Both the position numbers and the translations under genes were made by a program. The notes below the pieces were generated by a model. The model had not been told where the DNA came from. It did no database searches and saw only the letters and a list, made by a program, of their open reading frames with translations. 64,000 bases of DNA from Pseudomonas sp. NCCP-436 (lineage in GTDB: Bacteria; Pseudomonadota; Gammaproteobacteria; Pseudomonadales; Pseudomonadaceae). The DNA is taken from NCBI RefSeq assembly GCF_019656335.1, contig NZ_BPLZ01000013.1, positions 1-64,000 of the forward strand. Reading direction: 5' to 3'. This document shows positions 58,667 to 64,000 of the stretch, in pieces (position 1 is the stretch's first letter; every line of letters starts with the position of its first letter).

Positions 58667-59719
58667 GTGCGCAAGATAATTCATGTCGACTGTGACTGCT
58701 TTTACGCCGCCATCGAGATGCGTGACGACCCGAGCCTGGCCAGCCGTCCGTTGGCCGTTGGCGGTTCGGCCGATCGCCGCGGAGTGATTGCTACCTGTAA
58801 CTATGAGGCGCGCGCCTATGGCGTACGTTCGGCAATGTCCTCGCGGCATGCGCTGAAACTGTGTCCGAATTTGCTGATCGTCAAACCACGTTTCGAGGTG
58901 TACCGCAGTGTGTCGCGGGAAATCCACAGCATTTTCCGCCAGTTCACGGATCTGATCGAGCCGCTGTCGCTGGACGAGGCCTATCTGGATGTCAGCGAAT
59001 CGCCCCATTTTTCCGGCAGCGCCACGCGCATTGCTCAGGAAATTCGCCGCCGTGTGGCACAAGAGCTGCACATCACCGTATCAGCAGGAGTTGCGCCCAA
59101 TAAATTCCTGGCCAAGATCGCCAGTGACTGGCGCAAGCCTGACGGGCTGTTCATTATCACACCGGATCAGGTCGATGATTTCGTTGCCGAGTTACCGGTG
59201 AGTAAGTTGCATGGGGTGGGCAAGGTCACCGCCGACAAGCTGACGCGCCTGGGCATTCGCACTTGCCGGGATTTGCGTGAGTACAACAAGCTGGCGCTGA
59301 TCCGCGATTTCGGCAGCTTCGGCGAGCGGCTGTGGCAACTGGCTCACGGCATCGACGAGCGCAGGATTCAGGTGGAGACTCGACGCCAGTCACTGAGCGT
59401 TGAACATACTTACGAACAGGATCTGCCGGATCTTTCCAGTTGTCTGGAAAAGCTGCCGAAGCTGCTGGAAGAGATGAGCGGGCGCCTGCAGCGGCTGGAC
59501 GCCAGCTATCGGCCGGACAAGCCCTTCGTCAAGGTGAAGTTTCACGACTTTACCCAGACTACCCTAGAGCAGGCTGGTGCCAGTCGCGATCTGGAAAGTT
59601 ACCGATTGCTGCTGAGCACCGCCTTTGCACGTGGCAACAAGCCTGTGCGCTTACTGGGCGTCGGGGTGCGCCTACAGGATCTGCGGGCTACCCGAGAACA
59701 GTTGCGCTTGTTTGACTGA
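58667..59719 (+). CDS. dinB: DNA polymerase IV
   Basis: A 350-residue Y-family translesion polymerase. Catalytic acidic residues are in IIHVDCDCFYAAIEMRDDP (Asp8) and IEPLSLDEAYLDVS (Asp/Glu near 103). The helix-hairpin-helix HGVGKVTADKLTRLGIRT is near 182, and the clamp-binding peptide QLRLF is at the extreme C-terminus. The start is GTG 58667, preceded by GAGG; the family N-terminus MRKIIH supports it. dinB is commonly SOS-induced, but I see no clear LexA box here. Confidence 0.93.
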   Translation: MRKIIHVDCDCFYAAIEMRDDPSLASRPLAVGGSADRRGVIATCNYEARAYGVRSAMSSRHALKLCPNLLIVKPRFEVYRSVSREIHSIFRQFTDLIEPLSLDEAYLDVSESPHFSGSATRIAQEIRRRVAQELHITVSAGVAPNKFLAKIASDWRKPDGLFIITPDQVDDFVAELPVSKLHGVGKVTADKLTRLGIRTCRDLREYNKLALIRDFGSFGERLWQLAHGIDERRIQVETRRQSLSVEHTYEQDLPDLSSCLEKLPKLLEEMSGRLQRLDASYRPDKPFVKVKFHDFTQTTLEQAGASRDLESYRLLLSTAFARGNKPVRLLGVGVRLQDLRATREQLRLFD

Positions 59720-59731
59720 ACCGGTGCAGGC

Positions 59732-60130
59732 TCAATCGGCCCACAGTCGAATCGGTTTGCCGCTGACCGGCCACAGTTGCAACTGGCCGATGGAGTTGAA
59801 GTCCCAGCGCTCGACTTTCTCCAGAGCCGCCAGGAAACGCTGTTCCTGCTCCATGAGTGCGGGAGCGCACATCCGGCGGGTGCTGCCAGGGGATTCAAAG
59901 CGCAGACGTTCGCCGTCGAGCTGGTAGCTGGCGAACCAATGGTTGCAGCCGGCATTGCCGTGGGCTCGACCGTCGGCGGCGAAGGTGATGCTCAGGTGGC
60001 TACGGTCAATCAGCGGGCGTTCGCCGATCCACTCGACACGATAGGCGTGTTCCGTCTGCAGTTGCGGTGCAGTGCCGGCACAGCCGGTCAGGGCGCTGGC
60101 AAGCAGGACTAAGGGCAGGTTACGGGACAT
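59732..60130 (-). CDS. META-domain lipoprotein (HslJ-like)
   Basis: A 132-residue lipoprotein. Signal MSRNLPLVLLASALTGC has the lipobox LTGC at residues 14-17. The META domain is marked by ITFAADGRAHGNAGCNHWFASYQLDGERLRF (quoted in part: GRAHGNAGCNHWFASYQ) and STRRMCAP near 86, the two Cys possibly bonded, and LEKVERWDF. Family members include HslJ, related to novobiocin tolerance; function here is unknown. AGGAGG precedes the start. It follows the zinc-ribbon-like gene by two bases. Confidence 0.85.
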   Translation of the reverse strand: MSRNLPLVLLASALTGCAGTAPQLQTEHAYRVEWIGERPLIDRSHLSITFAADGRAHGNAGCNHWFASYQLDGERLRFESPGSTRRMCAPALMEQEQRFLAALEKVERWDFNSIGQLQLWPVSGKPIRLWAD

Positions 60131-60132
60131 GT

Positions 60133-60564
60133 TCAGGCCTCCTGGCAGTGATCGCAGAGATGGTGGCCGGCGTCCTTGCGCCAGCCAAGTTCGGCAATGC
60201 GGGCTTCGGCGGCCGGCTCGTGTGCAGTGTTGCCCAGGCTCGCGTCGACGGCAAATTCGAAATCCAGTTGGCGTCCGCAGTCGTCGCAGTGCACCTGCCA
60301 GTTGTGGATGGCCAGCTCGCGGAACTGCGGCCCCTTGCAGACGGCCAGCCACTGACCCGGTGGATTGATCAGGTGGCGTACCTTTTCCACCAGCAGGCGC
60401 ATGTGCAGGTCGCGACTGCCCTTGAGGGTGACTAGTAGGGTGTCGCCACTCTGGATGGAGCCGCCATTGCCCGTAACCTGATAGCGCCCGGGAGCCAGGG
60501 CCCTGCATTCGGTGAGGGTGTGTTGGGGGTTGAGCAGGGTGTAGCGAAAATCGTGTTCGGCCAT
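60133..60564 (-). CDS. Conserved protein with C-terminal CxxC pair
   Basis: A 143-residue cytoplasmic protein. The first 100 residues form a beta-rich domain (FRYTLLNPQHTLTECRALAPGRYQVTG, MRLLVEKVRHLINPPGQWLAV). Two CxxC motifs, CDDCGRQLDFEF near 92 and HHLCDHCQEA at the end, form a zinc-ribbon-like pair. I recall a similar hypothetical gene between dinB and gacS in P. aeruginosa. Function unknown. It lies immediately upstream of the META lipoprotein gene and downstream of gacS in one direction, with a 66-base gap. Confidence 0.75.
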   Translation of the reverse strand: MAEHDFRYTLLNPQHTLTECRALAPGRYQVTGNGGSIQSGDTLLVTLKGSRDLHMRLLVEKVRHLINPPGQWLAVCKGPQFRELAIHNWQVHCDDCGRQLDFEFAVDASLGNTAHEPAAEARIAELGWRKDAGHHLCDHCQEA

Positions 60565-60630
60565 GTGTCCTCCGGATACGCCGGCATGCTAGCACGCTGC
60601 AGGTGCTCTGCGCTGAGCCGGCAGAGCGTT

Positions 60631-63381
<2,751 letters not shown>

Positions 63382-63492
63382 GCAGTTTCTCCTCAAGGCG
63401 ATGCAGCGAATGCCCCTATCCGTGCAGGGCGTTAGCGCAGTTTAGCGTTTTGAGGGTGCGGAATCTGTAGGTGAGAGCCTTCGAGTTAATCG

Positions 63493-63507
63493 TTAGAATT
63501 GTTCTCA
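63493..63507. promoter_or_regulatory. Fur-like box in the gacS/response-regulator divergent region
   Basis: On the minus strand TGAGAACAATTCTAA fits the 7-1-7 Fur core TGAGAAT-N-ATTCTCA at 12 of 14 positions. It lies 24 bases before the response-regulator start at 63531 and suggests iron control, which would match the iron-responsive PirR family. Confidence 0.5.
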
Positions 63508-63530
63508 TTCTGGTTTTTGAGTTAAGCACC

Positions 63531-64000
63531 ATGACGCCCCGTGTTTCCACTCAGCCCCGCATCCTCGCCGTAGAGGATGATCCCCTATTGGCCAGCCATT
63601 TACAGGCTCACTTGAACAGCTGCGGTTTTGACGTGACCCTCAGTCAGGATGGCAGTGAGGGCCTGCAGCTGGCCGAGAGTGAAAATTTTGACCTGATTCT
63701 GATGGATATCCTGCTGCCCGGAATCAGCGGTCTTGAGGCCTTGCAGCGCCTGCGGCGACAGCGCAGTGTGCCAGTGCTGCTGATGTCGGCGCTGGGAGAC
63801 GAGCAGAACCGTATCGCCGGTTTCAGCGGTGGGGCCGATGACTACCTACCCAAGCCCTTCAGCCTGAATGAACTGAGTGTGCGGGTGGAAGCGATTCTGC
63901 GACGTGTTGCTTACGAGCGTCGGGCTCATCAGCCCAGTGGCAACAGTGACTTGCGCTTTGACGAGGGACGTAACGACGTGGCCTTTGCCGGGCAATGGCT
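63531..64000 (+). CDS. Response regulator, PirR-like, partial (cut by right edge)
   Basis: An OmpR-type regulator from ATG 63531 running off the right edge (157 codons seen). The receiver has ED in AVEDDPLLASHL, acceptor Asp in ILMDILLPGISGLEAL near residue 60, Thr/Ser in LLMSALGDEQNRIAGFSGGADD and Lys in LPKPFSLNELSVRVEAIL. A winged-helix domain would follow beyond the edge. In P. aeruginosa the gene divergent from gacS is pirR, regulating a siderophore receptor, as I remember; the Fur-like box upstream agrees. The partner kinase should follow outside the window. Confidence 0.82.
   Translation, partial: MTPRVSTQPRILAVEDDPLLASHLQAHLNSCGFDVTLSQDGSEGLQLAESENFDLILMDILLPGISGLEALQRLRRQRSVPVLLMSALGDEQNRIAGFSGGADDYLPKPFSLNELSVRVEAILRRVAYERRAHQPSGNSDLRFDEGRNDVAFAGQW

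Overview
The window is chromosomal DNA of a Pseudomonas-type gammaproteobacterium. It is GC-rich. Many gene blocks match Pseudomonas aeruginosa gene order as I remember it: hda/DUF2069/wrbA/arsC-like/yihY; phoP-phoQ; the arginine uptake and AST catabolism locus running into alaS, lysC, rsmA and a tRNA cluster; fumC/DUF2804/DUF2059/bolA/trhO/DsbA/ABC; and dinB followed by gacS. Species was not determined.

Layout. (1) 1-1457 is a more AT-rich accessory patch. It holds the immunity edge of a Pf-like filamentous prophage that runs off the left end: a repressor-like gene, an operator region with two near-perfect 21-bp palindromes, a divergent excisionase-like gene, a coupled phage gene that is cut by the window edge, and a small secreted protein. 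(2) 1.6-16.5 kb is core housekeeping and regulation: Hda, a quinone reductase operon, a YihY membrane protein, a PilZ protein, a TlpA thioredoxin, an MFS exporter, PhoPQ, an AraC regulator, a CaiB-type CoA-transferase/racemase, SprT and an amidase. (3) 17.0-29.2 kb is the arginine regulon: ABC importer aotJ-Q-M-P, activator argR, then aruC-F-G-D-B, a small conserved gene and aruE. ArgR-type sites precede aotJ and aruC. (4) 29.3-35.7 kb carries threonine aldolase, alaS, lysC (with a likely internal start), rsmA, tRNA-Ser(GCT) and three near-identical tRNA-Arg(ACG) units. (5) 35.8-44.5 kb holds an EamA permease, a flavodoxin-fold oxidoreductase with fumC, DUF2804, DUF2059, BolA, TrhO, a DsbA-like protein and an ABC exporter. 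(6) 44.7-51.0 kb has a LysR regulator divergent from a solitary CTP-synthase-glutaminase-like protein and a small monooxygenase. A complete tyrosine/homogentisate operon (hpd, hmgA, fahA, maiA) follows, with a PhhR/TyrR-like site in front. (7) 51.2-64.0 kb holds a chemoreceptor gene broken by internal deletion, a divergent VOC/monooxygenase pair sharing an inverted-repeat control region, trmO, a pseudouridine-synthase-like gene with an altered active site, rimO, cho, cytochrome b561, two initiator tRNAs, dinB, a META lipoprotein, a zinc-ribbon-like protein, gacS, and a divergent response regulator (right-hand partial) with a Fur-like box.

How the parts work together: AotJQMP imports arginine/ornithine, ArgR senses it, and AruCFGDB/E degrades arginine to glutamate and succinate. 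Hpd-HmgA-FahA-MaiA take 4-hydroxyphenylpyruvate to fumarate and acetoacetate. GacS and RsmA, two ends of the Gac/Rsm post-transcriptional switch, are both in the window. Every assignment comes from reading the sequence and remembered family features; no database search was run.
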